Positions 23,547 to 30,501 of a stretch of 32,930 bases of DNA are shown in pieces. The notes under the pieces were generated by a model. It saw only the letters and a program-made list of their open reading frames with translations, did no database searches and had not been told where the DNA came from. Every line of letters begins with the position of its first letter. The stretch's first letter is position 1. Position numbers and translations under genes: made by a program. Location of the stretch: contig NZ_CP016201.1 in NCBI RefSeq assembly GCF_001683335.1, positions 678,330 to 711,259 of the forward strand, in the 5' to 3' direction. This DNA is from Selenomonas sp. oral taxon 126 (GTDB lineage: Bacteria > Bacillota > Negativicutes > Selenomonadales > Selenomonadaceae).

Positions 23547-23706
23547 GGAAGCACTGATAAATTCAGCACTGCCATCTTGGCGTATCTTTTTCGCCCTCTC
23601 TGCGCCCTCGATCCTCCACATAGCCTTTGCTATGCGTCCGGTTTGTCTCCTTGATAGGACAAAAAATCTGCACCAATCTGACAGACTTCATTTTATCAGT
23701 GATTCC
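23547..23706. mobile_element. Small non-autonomous element (MITE-like), complete copy 1
   Basis: This is a 160-bp element with ends GGAAGCACTGATAAA and, inverted, GGAATCACTGATAAA. It is flanked by TAAA on both sides (23543-23546 and 23707-23710), a 4-bp target duplication. It holds no gene. An internal CATAGC/GCTATG hairpin is present. It is clearly homologous to the copy at 31700-31860 along its whole length. Confidence 0.88.
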
Positions 23707-23720
23707 TAAATTCATAGGGG

Positions 23721-23749
23721 AGAGTATCACATTCCATAATTGAGTACAA
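23721..23749 (-). promoter_or_regulatory. Possible promoter of the TonB receptor, upstream of the element
   Basis: TTGTAC (minus strand of 23744-23749), 17 nt, TACTCT (23721-23726). The match to consensus is modest. Transcripts from it would read through the inserted element into the receptor gene. Confidence 0.35.
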
Positions 23750-23767
23750 TCGGATAAATTCAAAATA

Positions 23768-25381
23768 CTAGTTCAATATTTTTGAAGAATCGAGGTTTCC
23801 AAAAAACTCCTCCAACCGCGCTGCAAAATTCGCACCGAGCACACCGCTGCCCGCTCCCGCCGCGTCCCGCCCTGAGAAAAGTCCCGACGGGAGAGGCAGG
23901 AGAACCTTGTCCCCCATCGCAGAGCAGAGGGCGGGGTCTGCGATGACAATGTCCGCCGCCTCCCACAGGGGGCGCAGCTCCTCCGCCGTGCAGACGATGT
24001 GCAGCCCCTCCGTGCCCGCCGCGCGATAGAGCGCCGCCGTCTCCTCCGACCACGCATAGGCGGCGCAGACGGGAGATGAACAGCCGTGCGATGTGAGCAG
24101 ACGGCGGACGGCAGACGCAGCGATCGGATCGGCGACGATGAGGATACGATGTGCCGCTGTTACGGTACACACGGGAGGCATCTCCCCCCTATGCGCGCGT
24201 GGCGCGGGCATCACGCCGCACGCAGAGAGTTCTGCCCGCCACGCCGCCCATCCCACAGAGCCGAGCGGCAGCGCGCGTACGATTGGGATGCCGCAGTGCT
24301 CATGCAGCCACGTTGCCGCAGGGATACCGGCCGCGGACAGGAGCCAGATGAGGGCGGGCTGCGCTCCCCCTGTATCACGAAGCCCTGTGAGCACATAGCC
24401 GGAGGCGGCGAGATCGGCGCACGCCTGTGTGAGCTGGGCAGCATCCCCGCAGAGGAGCGGACTGTACCCGAGCAGGAGAACCGTGCGCCCCTGCTCCCGC
24501 CACATGGACGCAGCCTCCTCTGCCATCGCGCGCTCCACACCCGCAGCGCCCGCATACGCATCGCGAAAGCCGTCCATCGGGCACGCCTCAGCATGACAGT
24601 CGTACGCCTCCGCCGCAGCGAGGACAGGCTCTGCCGCCATCGCCATAAAGGCGGGTACGGGCGAGGTGAGCACTCGTATCTCACGGTGCTGCCCCTTTGC
24701 CGCAAGCGCACCAACCTCCTCCGCCGCCGTGTCCTCCATCCCGAAGATGTAGTCCTCCGCCTTTGGTATCAGTGCATAGACATCCGTGTGCGCGGGCAGC
24801 AGATCCATGCGCGCGAGCGCATTGCGGCAGCCCGACGGCGTAACGAGCACCGTTGCCGCCCCATCTGCATGGAGGAAGTCCGCAGCACCCGCGACATCGC
24901 TCATCGGCGGCGGCAGCGGCGCGCGTGCCGTCACCGCGCCCACTGCGGGCGGGAGCGCGGCGAGGATGTCCTCCGCCGTCTCGTGTGTGATGCCGTCCGC
25001 CTTTGCCAGTGGCCCCCGAAAAAAGCAGCGGACGATGCAGCCCGTCTCAGCGGAGAGCCGCTGCTCCATATCGGCGAAGTCGGGGCGTGTCAGAATGTCG
25101 AGGCACGACAGATAGAGCACGATGACCCGTGCGCCGGGCAGCGCTGCCGCCGCGCGCACACTGCGCCGTATCTCCTCCTCTGCCGTGCCGAGCACATAGT
25201 CCTCCGCGCGCAGCACGGCATAGCGGAATCGCCCCAGCGCACCGATCCGCTGCGCGCGCCGATAGAGCGACCGCAGGCAGAGAAGCGTGCCCGTCGCGAG
25301 CACGATGAGATCCTGCCGCGCCCACAGACGGTCAAGGCTCGTATCAAAGTCCCGTATCTCCTCCGCGAGAACCCGCTCCAT
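23768..25381 (-). CDS. Nitrogenase component 1-like protein with duplicated N-terminal module
   Basis: The 537-residue cytoplasmic protein starts at the ATG at 25381 (GGAGGTGG before it). Its C-terminal half follows nitrogenase component 1 (NifD/K/E/N): RTVLLLGYSPLLCGD (299-313), then WLHEHCGIPIVRALPLG (358-374), RILIVADP (412-419) and ADIVIADP (476-483). The cluster-ligand module seems to occur twice: residues 30-95 (GTLLCLRSLY, RAEDYVLGTAEEEI, VIVLYLSC) and 180-243 (TPSGCRNAL, KAEDYIFGMEDTAAEEV, IRVLTSPVP). Cys35, Cys93 and Cys185 fall at positions of P-cluster-type ligands; the fourth is replaced by Ser/Pro. It overlaps the LysR gene by 38 nt. No NifH-like reductase is nearby. A role in reducing or unloading the imported chelate is inferred. 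Confidence 0.8.
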   Translation of the reverse strand: MERVLAEEIRDFDTSLDRLWARQDLIVLATGTLLCLRSLYRRAQRIGALGRFRYAVLRAEDYVLGTAEEEIRRSVRAAAALPGARVIVLYLSCLDILTRPDFADMEQRLSAETGCIVRCFFRGPLAKADGITHETAEDILAALPPAVGAVTARAPLPPPMSDVAGAADFLHADGAATVLVTPSGCRNALARMDLLPAHTDVYALIPKAEDYIFGMEDTAAEEVGALAAKGQHREIRVLTSPVPAFMAMAAEPVLAAAEAYDCHAEACPMDGFRDAYAGAAGVERAMAEEAASMWREQGRTVLLLGYSPLLCGDAAQLTQACADLAASGYVLTGLRDTGGAQPALIWLLSAAGIPAATWLHEHCGIPIVRALPLGSVGWAAWRAELSACGVMPAPRAHRGEMPPVCTVTAAHRILIVADPIAASAVRRLLTSHGCSSPVCAAYAWSEETAALYRAAGTEGLHIVCTAEELRPLWEAADIVIADPALCSAMGDKVLLPLPSGLFSGRDAAGAGSGVLGANFAARLEEFFGNLDSSKILN

Positions 25382-26285
25382 CGTCCACCTCCGTCCGATC
25401 TGCACCCCGCTCCTCCGCGAGTATATCGAGGAAGAGATTCATCACGGGACTGCGCCATTTCCGCCGGTGCACCCCGTAGAACGCAGTCACGCCCTGCGGA
25501 TCCGCAGACACCCGCACGAGCCGCCCCTGCGCGACGCGCTCACCCACGGCAAAGGGGGGCAGGAGCGCCGCCCCCATATCGTTTTCAATCAGATTGATGA
25601 TCGTCTGCGTACTGCGCAGCTCAATCGTATTCGCAAAGGAAATGCCCTGCTGCCGCAAATAGGCATCGACGACCTCCCTCACCTCGCCCGGATGCGGCAT
25701 GGTGACAAGAGGGATCTCATCGATCAGCATATCCCGCGCGCGAAAGTCGGGACACCAGACGGCAACGCGCGGGGATGTGTAAAAATGCAGCGGAATCTCC
25801 TCCAACTTCCAAAATGTGAGGCTCTCCTTATCCCGCCCCTGCACACTGTAGGCAAAGCCGATATCAAGCTGTCCGTCAGCAAGCGCCGCCACAACATCGC
25901 GGCTCGTCAGCGAGCGCAGACGCAGATCCACGCGTGGCGCGTGCGCGTGCAGGATGCGCAGGAGCGGCGGCAGACGAAAGCACAGCAGCGACTCCGGCGC
26001 ACCGATTGTGAGCGTCCCCTGATAGGCGGCGACGCCGTATTGGAAATTCCTGATTTTCTTCGTCGCGGCAAGCACCTCATCCACATAGGGAACCAGCGCC
26101 TCCCCCGCCTTCGTGAGTACCATGCGCCGCCCGTTTTTCTCAAAGAGAGGGACGCCCGCGAGTTTTTCGAGCTGTGCCACGTGAAATGTGATCGTGGACG
26201 GCGTATAGCTCAGCAGCCGCGCCGCCTTTGTAAAACTGCCCGTGCGCACAATCGTCCTGAACGTGGTGAATATCTTGAGTTCCAT
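25344..26285 (-). CDS. LysR-family transcriptional regulator
   Basis: The 313-residue protein has an N-terminal winged helix-turn-helix at about residues 3-60 (MELKIFTTFRTIVRTGSFTK, AARLLSYTPSTITFHVAQLE) and a periplasmic-binding-like effector domain from about residue 90. The start is supported by GGAGGTGG before the ATG at 26285. It is the first gene of the minus-strand uptake locus and its end overlaps the nitrogenase-like gene by 38 nt, so both are translated from one message. This arrangement differs from the usual divergent LysR layout and suggests self-control of the operon. The effector is unknown. Confidence 0.9.
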   Translation of the reverse strand: MELKIFTTFRTIVRTGSFTKAARLLSYTPSTITFHVAQLEKLAGVPLFEKNGRRMVLTKAGEALVPYVDEVLAATKKIRNFQYGVAAYQGTLTIGAPESLLCFRLPPLLRILHAHAPRVDLRLRSLTSRDVVAALADGQLDIGFAYSVQGRDKESLTFWKLEEIPLHFYTSPRVAVWCPDFRARDMLIDEIPLVTMPHPGEVREVVDAYLRQQGISFANTIELRSTQTIINLIENDMGAALLPPFAVGERVAQGRLVRVSADPQGVTAFYGVHRRKWRSPVMNLFLDILAEERGADRTEVDDGAGSRGGDTGL

Positions 26286-26314
26286 CCGCCTCCACCTCCT
26301 CTCGGGCTTCTCCT

Positions 26315-26343
26315 ATCATACGTCATACGGCATACGTTTTCAA
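26315..26343 (-). promoter_or_regulatory. LysR operon promoter with CGTATG repeats
   Basis: TTGAAA (minus strand of 26338-26343), 17 nt, TATGAT (26315-26320). The spacer and -10 contain three spaced copies of CGTATG, which may be a regulator binding site. It lies 30 nt before the LysR ATG. Confidence 0.6.
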
Positions 26344-26374
26344 GCGGAGCGCAGACCGACCTGCGCACACAAAA

Positions 26375-26402
26375 AAGGCGCAGGAATCGCTCCCTACGCC
26401 TC
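26375..26402 (-). terminator. Minus-strand terminator upstream of LysR
   Basis: On the minus strand AGGCG..AGG pairs with CCT.CGCCT around a short loop and is followed by TTTTTTG. It lies just after the minus-strand gene relic at 26422-26520. Confidence 0.55.
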
Positions 26403-26421
26403 TTGCATCATCTGCTGACGA

Positions 26422-26520
26422 TTACTGCTTTGGCTTTCCCCCTTCGAACTCTACCTCATAACCCTCTACATGCTTTCCCTTGCACAGCGGCAGCCCTTTT
26501 TGCCCGGCTATGGTATAATA
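26422..26520 (-). pseudogene. 3' relic of an unidentified minus-strand gene
   Basis: A minus-strand frame reads NYYTIAGQKGLPLCKGKHVE, then GYEVEFEGGKPKQ and a stop at 26422-26424, directly followed by a hairpin terminator. The composition and the terminator suggest the end of a real gene whose body is lost. I do not recognise the family. The upstream end is undefined because it overlaps the promoter and start of the plus-strand gene at 26542. Confidence 0.3.
26511..26519 (+). promoter_or_regulatory. Extended -10 promoter of the DUF4303-like gene
   Basis: TGGTATAAT (TG-N-TATAAT) at 26511-26519, 23 nt before the ATG. No good -35 box at the normal distance was found, which fits an extended -10 promoter. 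Confidence 0.5.
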
Positions 26521-26541
26521 ATTCCAGCGAGGTGACGAAGC

Positions 26542-27033
26542 ATGAAAAAAGAAGAAATTGTAGCGCAGATTTCTGCCGATATGGAAATTTTTCTAAACGA
26601 GCATCCCCAGATGGAATTTTACGCATTGGCATTTGACTGCAATACCGAATACGCCGAGTTTCTGGTCTGTATGAACACAGCGGACGATTTCGAGCAGACA
26701 CTGCGGGACTATCAGGAGGACGACAAGCGCTACTGCACGGATGCGGCGTCCATAAGGGATCTCCGCTACAATCCCGGCGATTGGGAGCATACGGATATCT
26801 CGGAGATCGAATTGTTCAGTGAGGACGAACTTGCCGCGCAATATCAGGACGATATCGAACGCCAATGCGCCGAGCTTCTCCAACTCTGTGATGAGATTCT
26901 GGCGGCATTTCGCGAAACGGACGTGTTCAAACGCATACCGAAAACAGCGGACTTTATCTCGTTCTGCATCGACCATGACGAGGATCCCGCAGATGCGCTT
27001 GCAAGAGCAGGTGTGAAAGGAGCATTGGCATGA
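26542..27033 (+). CDS. DUF4303-like protein
   Basis: The 163-residue acidic protein has no signal peptide or membrane segment. The order of motifs (EFYALAFDCNTEYAEFLVCM near residues 25-44, then RYNPGDWEHTDI near 74-85) resembles DUF4303 proteins, which are found near immunity or toxin genes in many bacteria. The function is unknown. A GAGGTGA site lies before the ATG. Its end overlaps the start of the GNAT gene by 4 nt (ATGA), so the two are coupled. Family assignment is moderately sure; no role should be assumed. Confidence 0.6.
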   Translation: MKKEEIVAQISADMEIFLNEHPQMEFYALAFDCNTEYAEFLVCMNTADDFEQTLRDYQEDDKRYCTDAASIRDLRYNPGDWEHTDISEIELFSEDELAAQYQDDIERQCAELLQLCDEILAAFRETDVFKRIPKTADFISFCIDHDEDPADALARAGVKGALA

Positions 27034-27305
27034 ACATCGTATGGGAAGCCGGGGCGCGCCGCTCTGCAGCGTATGACGGCGAAAAATGCGTCGGATTTGC
27101 AGAGATCGAGGACGAGGACGGGCGCCGGGTCATCACGCATACGGAGGTCGATCCCGCCTACGGCGGGCAGGGCATCGCACGCCGCCTGATCGAGGAGGTC
27201 ATTGCGGCGGCGCGGCGTGACGGCGCGAAGATCGTTCCGCTCTGCTCCTACGCAGCGAAGATGATGCAGGGAAAAGCAGCATACGCGGACGTACTCGCCG
27301 ACTGA
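27030..27305 (+). CDS. Small GNAT-like acetyltransferase, copy 2
   Basis: The 91-residue protein is a close paralogue of the one at 17878-18153 (shared EVDPAYGGQGIARRLIEEVI region with few changes). It is coupled to the DUF4303-like gene by an ATGA overlap and has AAAGGAG upstream. It ends before a hairpin terminator. The substrate is unknown; the lack of a full GNAT fold suggests the minimal YjdJ-like class. Confidence 0.85.
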   Translation: MNIVWEAGARRSAAYDGEKCVGFAEIEDEDGRRVITHTEVDPAYGGQGIARRLIEEVIAAARRDGAKIVPLCSYAAKMMQGKAAYADVLAD

Positions 27306-27319
27306 GCGCCGCACACAAA

Positions 27320-27354
27320 AAGCCGCACGGAGGCATTTAACCTTCGTGCAGCTT
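27320..27354 (+). terminator. Terminator after GNAT copy 2
   Basis: AAGCCGCACGGAGG (27320-27333) and CCTTCGTGCAGCTT (27341-27354) form an imperfect stem, followed by TCGTTT. Confidence 0.65.
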
Positions 27355-27413
27355 TCGTTTGGTTCGGAGAAATAAACAGTGACGCTATAAACGCCTTTTC
27401 GCTATGAATAATC

Positions 27414-27611
27414 TCAGAGCATCGCCTTATAATGTCCCTGCTTCGTCTTCGGAATGGAAAGCATATCCATCGCCTTCTCTGCCGTCAGCTGAAAATTCGT
27501 CATCACTGCCCGAATGGACGAGAGGTATGCCTTTTCCTCACCGATCTCTATTCCCTCTGCCCGTTCCTCTGCACGGAGTTCCTCTTTGAACTGCTCCCAC
27601 GCCGACTTCAT
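27414..27611 (-). CDS. Short protein resembling the tail of Rpn/PD-(D/E)XK transposase-like proteins
   Basis: The 65-residue protein MKSAWEQFKEELRAEERAEG has a charged helical start and a C-terminal block (SSIRAVMTNFQLTAEKAMDML) like the end of Rpn-family recombination nucleases. There is no nuclease domain. It has a usable ribosome binding site (GGAAGGAG) and an intact ATG, so it may be a free-standing small gene or an internal start left from a larger one. Only the tail similarity is visible; no function is claimed. Confidence 0.5.
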   Translation of the reverse strand: MKSAWEQFKEELRAEERAEGIEIGEEKAYLSSIRAVMTNFQLTAEKAMDMLSIPKTKQGHYKAML

Positions 27612-27656
27612 GCTGGTCGCTCCTTCCTCACTTGTCTTAAATGTATGAAATAATTT

Positions 27657-28166
27657 TTATTCTCGCGCACCATTCACGCGTGCATAAAAATCATCATCAA
27701 ATACTTTGGAGTAAAACGATCCGAAATTCCAATTTTGTGCGCCGTAGAATTTCATATGATACGCCGTATAAAAGGCGGCCTCGCCAACGTACATGACTAA
27801 GCCCGATTCGGCATTGCTGCCTGTCGGTTTGATATAGTGGCGCGCCTCATTGTCACCAATCGTATACATCCCTGTATTCTCATAGTTATAGTAATAGCGG
27901 AATGTATCTACACGTGCGATCTCCGTGTTACCGGAATCTGCACCATAGACGGTAATGACATTCACGGCAATGACATAGTTCGGAGGATCATACCTCTGGA
28001 CGACAAGCGATGTCTTGTCCATATACTGGGCAGTCCCCATGTGACCCCACACGAGCGGGAAGTTCGTATCATTCCGCCAATAATCCGGATATATTGCCGC
28101 CGAAGCTGTAGGGACAAATGCAAACAGACACAGAAGCATCAAAAAACCGCATAACTTCTTCATCAT
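27657..28166 (-). CDS. Secreted protein of unknown function
   Basis: The 169-residue protein has a clear signal peptide (KKLCGFLMLLCLFAFVPTAS, cut after ASA). The mature part is rich in Tyr and Asn (RYYYNYENTGMYTIGD, FYTAYHMKFYGAQNWNFGSF). There are no Cys in the mature part and no known motif that I recognise. It is likely periplasmic or surface-exposed. The ribosome binding site is weak, and codon 1 or 2 (MMKK) could be the start. It follows the zinc-ribbon gene on the same strand. Confidence 0.65.
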   Translation of the reverse strand: MMKKLCGFLMLLCLFAFVPTASAAIYPDYWRNDTNFPLVWGHMGTAQYMDKTSLVVQRYDPPNYVIAVNVITVYGADSGNTEIARVDTFRYYYNYENTGMYTIGDNEARHYIKPTGSNAESGLVMYVGEAAFYTAYHMKFYGAQNWNFGSFYSKVFDDDFYARVNGARE

Positions 28167-28206
28167 TCTTACATAATCAACTAGGAAGATGATATGTACC
28201 TATCGC

Positions 28207-28305
28207 TTAATCGCGCATTTTTGCAACGATAAGATAGATCTCCCCTGTGGATTTTACCCAAAACTCCAAGACATAGCTCCCGCTATAATAACGATAAAAA
28301 ATCCA
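28207..28305 (-). other. Intergenic stretch with a possible coding relic
   Basis: Between the zinc-ribbon gene and the secreted-protein gene (28167-28321) one minus-strand frame is open for 32 codons and reads YRYYSGSYVLEFWVKSTGEI, then YLIVAKMRD and a stop. The residue pattern looks protein-like, but there is no start or ribosome binding site. It may be the 3' end of a deleted gene or chance. No promoter or terminator stands out here. Confidence 0.25.
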
Positions 28306-28321
28306 TCATCAGCTATCATGA

Positions 28322-29008
28322 TCAAAGTTTACATACATTGAAGGCTTTTTGAAGTTCATAAGCTACCATAGCAGTTCCTATGCGAATTTTTTTGTATTCT
28401 TTCCATTCATTGAATGAAAAGAATGCCCCCGCTATTGATCTCCTCCACCAAATAGTAAAGGTACTGTCTTCTTCTATGTTAATGTCGTATATGATACTGT
28501 TGTAGTGAACGGATAAAGTATCACCCTCCTGGTCAAATTCAATTTTATCGCCATATTTTTGTGTGAGTATAGGAGACAATTTATTGTATATATCATCGTT
28601 GCTTACGTTGTTTACAAACTTGAACTTCATTCTTCTCATTTTATCTTTATGAAAAGATATCTGAAAACCAGAAATCATAAGTACAACCAGTAATATTATT
28701 ATCCCAAATCCACCTGCAGCGAGCAATAAAAGACCTGCAATATAGCCCCACTTTGTCCATCCTATCTTACTGGGAATAGGCGCAGAGGATTTCAGGATAA
28801 TAGCATCCGGGGGAGCACTGGATGCGTATGGGGGTTCAGTTACCGGTGCGTTTTGAGCAGGTGCGGGCATATGCTGTTCATGCGAGGGTAAGGGAGAATC
28901 GTCTAACGCAATGACTCCGGATTTGTTTTCAAGCCGTGCTCCGCATCCTGAACAGAACTTGGCTCCCTCTTCGTATTTTGTGCCGCAGTTTACGCAAAAC
29001 TTAGCCAT
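28322..29008 (-). CDS. Zinc-ribbon membrane protein
   Basis: The protein of about 228 residues begins MAKFCVNCGTKYEEGAKFCS, with two CxxC pairs forming an N-terminal zinc ribbon (residues 5-24). A Pro/Ala-rich linker follows. A hydrophobic segment (GYIAGLLLLAAGGFGIIILL, extending to LVVLMI) lies near residues 107-133. The C-terminal region of about 95 residues is soluble, with no motif I recognise. The start at 29008 is preferred because AGGTGG is well spaced; an ATG two codons upstream is too close to that site. A TATAAT lies at 29024-29029 on the minus strand. It may share expression with the kinase upstream. Confidence 0.75.
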   Translation of the reverse strand: MAKFCVNCGTKYEEGAKFCSGCGARLENKSGVIALDDSPLPSHEQHMPAPAQNAPVTEPPYASSAPPDAIILKSSAPIPSKIGWTKWGYIAGLLLLAAGGFGIIILLVVLMISGFQISFHKDKMRRMKFKFVNNVSNDDIYNKLSPILTQKYGDKIEFDQEGDTLSVHYNSIIYDINIEEDSTFTIWWRRSIAGAFFSFNEWKEYKKIRIGTAMVAYELQKAFNVCKL

Positions 29009-29118
29009 TTTCATCCACCTTTCATTATAGAAAAATAGTTTCTACATTGTATCAAAAAATGCATAAGTCTTGGTTCCCCGAGAGGTAACTGGAGAAATAA
29101 TCTTTTGTGCCCGTGCTG

Positions 29119-30420
29119 TCACGGCCAATCCTTTATCCCCAACAGTCTCCTCTGCTCGGCTGCGAAATCGTCAATCGCTTGGTTGCGCTCCTCCTGCGTC
29201 ATTGTCGTCGGCAGATTTTTTATAAAAGCATTCACCCGATTTCCCAATTCGATCCGTTTCATATCATCAAGCCGTTCCTCCTCGGAAAGATCAAAGGTTG
29301 TAGAGAGGACAGCATTTCTGGTCTGCCAATAGGCGAGTTTTTCCGGATCATCTTTGAACGCTTCCATAAACGCATCGACATTCTCCACGGCGTTTGTCTC
29401 TTCCTGTTTGACGACAGACGGCATGTCGCTGTCGTGCGCAGATAACTCGGTCGAGGAAGCGGGCTCTGCTATTTCCTGTTCCGGCTCGACATCTGATGGA
29501 GCAAATGATTGCGCCGCAAGCCTATCAGCAGATTTTTCGGGCGTTGGCTCAGACGGACTTTCTTCCGCCGCACTTGGTCGTCGGACAACTGGTGCATCGT
29601 CTTTCGGCTCAGCTACGGGAACGCTCGGCAGCGTATTTTCTACGTCGTGCCTTGGCAGGAAACAAAATGCTGCGACAGATGCGATTGCCAGCGTCAGCAG
29701 TGCCATCCTGCCCCATTTTGCCCAAGTCCTGCGCAAGATCACCGCACGCCGAAGTTCCTGCACGTCCCGATAGCGTCTGTTCGGATCGATTTCCATACAT
29801 TTAGCAAATATGGGGGCGAGATAGCCGCAGTACTCCTCCGGCAGTGATTTTCGCATGGTTACACCGATGGCGTAAATGTCGCTCCTTGCGTCCGTCTGCC
29901 CATAGCCGAATTGCTCCGGCGGGGCGTAGCCCTTGGTGCCGAGATACATCGTGTCCTCGCTGCTGTGCTCCTTGAATGTGCGGGCGGCATCGAAGTCGAT
30001 GAGGCGAATGACGCAGCCGCGTTGCAGGATAAGGTTGGACGGCTTGATGTCACGGTGAATGATGCCCTGTTCATGAATCGGAACAAGCCCTTCACATAGC
30101 TGCAGGAGAACGCTCTCTGCCTCATGCTCCGAAAGATACGCCTTGCGACCAATGCGATCAAGCAGGGATTCGCCCTGCACATATTCTTCCACGACGACTG
30201 TCTCGCCGTCATCCTCGACGCAATGCAGAATGCGCGGGATCAATGGGTAATCCTTGCCTTTGAGGAGCCTATAAGGAAGCTCCGTCAAAGCGATGCATTT
30301 CAGCACGACCAAGCGCCCCGATTGCTCGGACGCCAGCCACACGTCTCCCTTATCGCCGGATTTGAGCAGCCGAATCCTCTGAAAAGACTCTTCGAAATAT
30401 GCACTTATCTTGGCATCCAA
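29119..30420 (-). CDS. Membrane-anchored Ser/Thr protein kinase
   Basis: The 433-residue protein has a kinase domain at about residues 15-230: a glycine loop variant SGDKGDVWLA (21-30), Lys41 in VVLK, HRDIKPSN (122-129) and DFD (142-144) in place of DFG. The activation segment ends GTKGYAPPEQ, and RSDIYAIG is helix F. One transmembrane segment (about 238-256) leads to an extracytoplasmic tail of about 175 residues, rich in Pro, Glu and Ala, with no PASTA repeats. An AAGGTGA site lies before the ATG. The kinase is divergent from the helical protein at 30502. The invariant Lys, HRD Asp and DFD Asp are present, so it is probably active. Confidence 0.9.
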   Translation of the reverse strand: MDAKISAYFEESFQRIRLLKSGDKGDVWLASEQSGRLVVLKCIALTELPYRLLKGKDYPLIPRILHCVEDDGETVVVEEYVQGESLLDRIGRKAYLSEHEAESVLLQLCEGLVPIHEQGIIHRDIKPSNLILQRGCVIRLIDFDAARTFKEHSSEDTMYLGTKGYAPPEQFGYGQTDARSDIYAIGVTMRKSLPEEYCGYLAPIFAKCMEIDPNRRYRDVQELRRAVILRRTWAKWGRMALLTLAIASVAAFCFLPRHDVENTLPSVPVAEPKDDAPVVRRPSAAEESPSEPTPEKSADRLAAQSFAPSDVEPEQEIAEPASSTELSAHDSDMPSVVKQEETNAVENVDAFMEAFKDDPEKLAYWQTRNAVLSTTFDLSEEERLDDMKRIELGNRVNAFIKNLPTTMTQEERNQAIDDFAAEQRRLLGIKDWP

Positions 30421-30429
30421 GAAATCACC

Positions 30430-30480
30430 TTGCTTTCTTTTCTGTGTCGTATTATCCTATGGACCAGGGTGATGAATCAA
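30430..30480. promoter_or_regulatory. Divergent promoter region between kinase and its neighbour
   Basis: Toward the kinase: TTGATT (minus of 30475-30480), 18 nt, GATAAT (30451-30456). Toward the right: TTGCTT (30430-30435), 18 nt, TATCCT (30454-30459), weak. The two -10 boxes overlap, so the genes would be controlled together. Confidence 0.4.
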
Positions 30481-30501
30481 TTTTTATAGGAGCGCAGCAC
30501 C

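Noticed and set aside
21652-23709. Plus-strand open frame of 685 codons
   Set aside because: It is antisense to the TonB receptor, low-complexity Arg/Val-rich, and not a protein family.
23768-25381. Nitrogenase-like gene considered as a fusion artefact or frameshifted pair
   Set aside because: The frame is open for 537 codons with consistent codon use and a good start site; no frameshift is needed to explain it.
24086-25597. Plus-strand open frame of 503 codons
   Set aside because: It is antisense to the nitrogenase-like and LysR genes and its translation is Arg/His-rich without domains.
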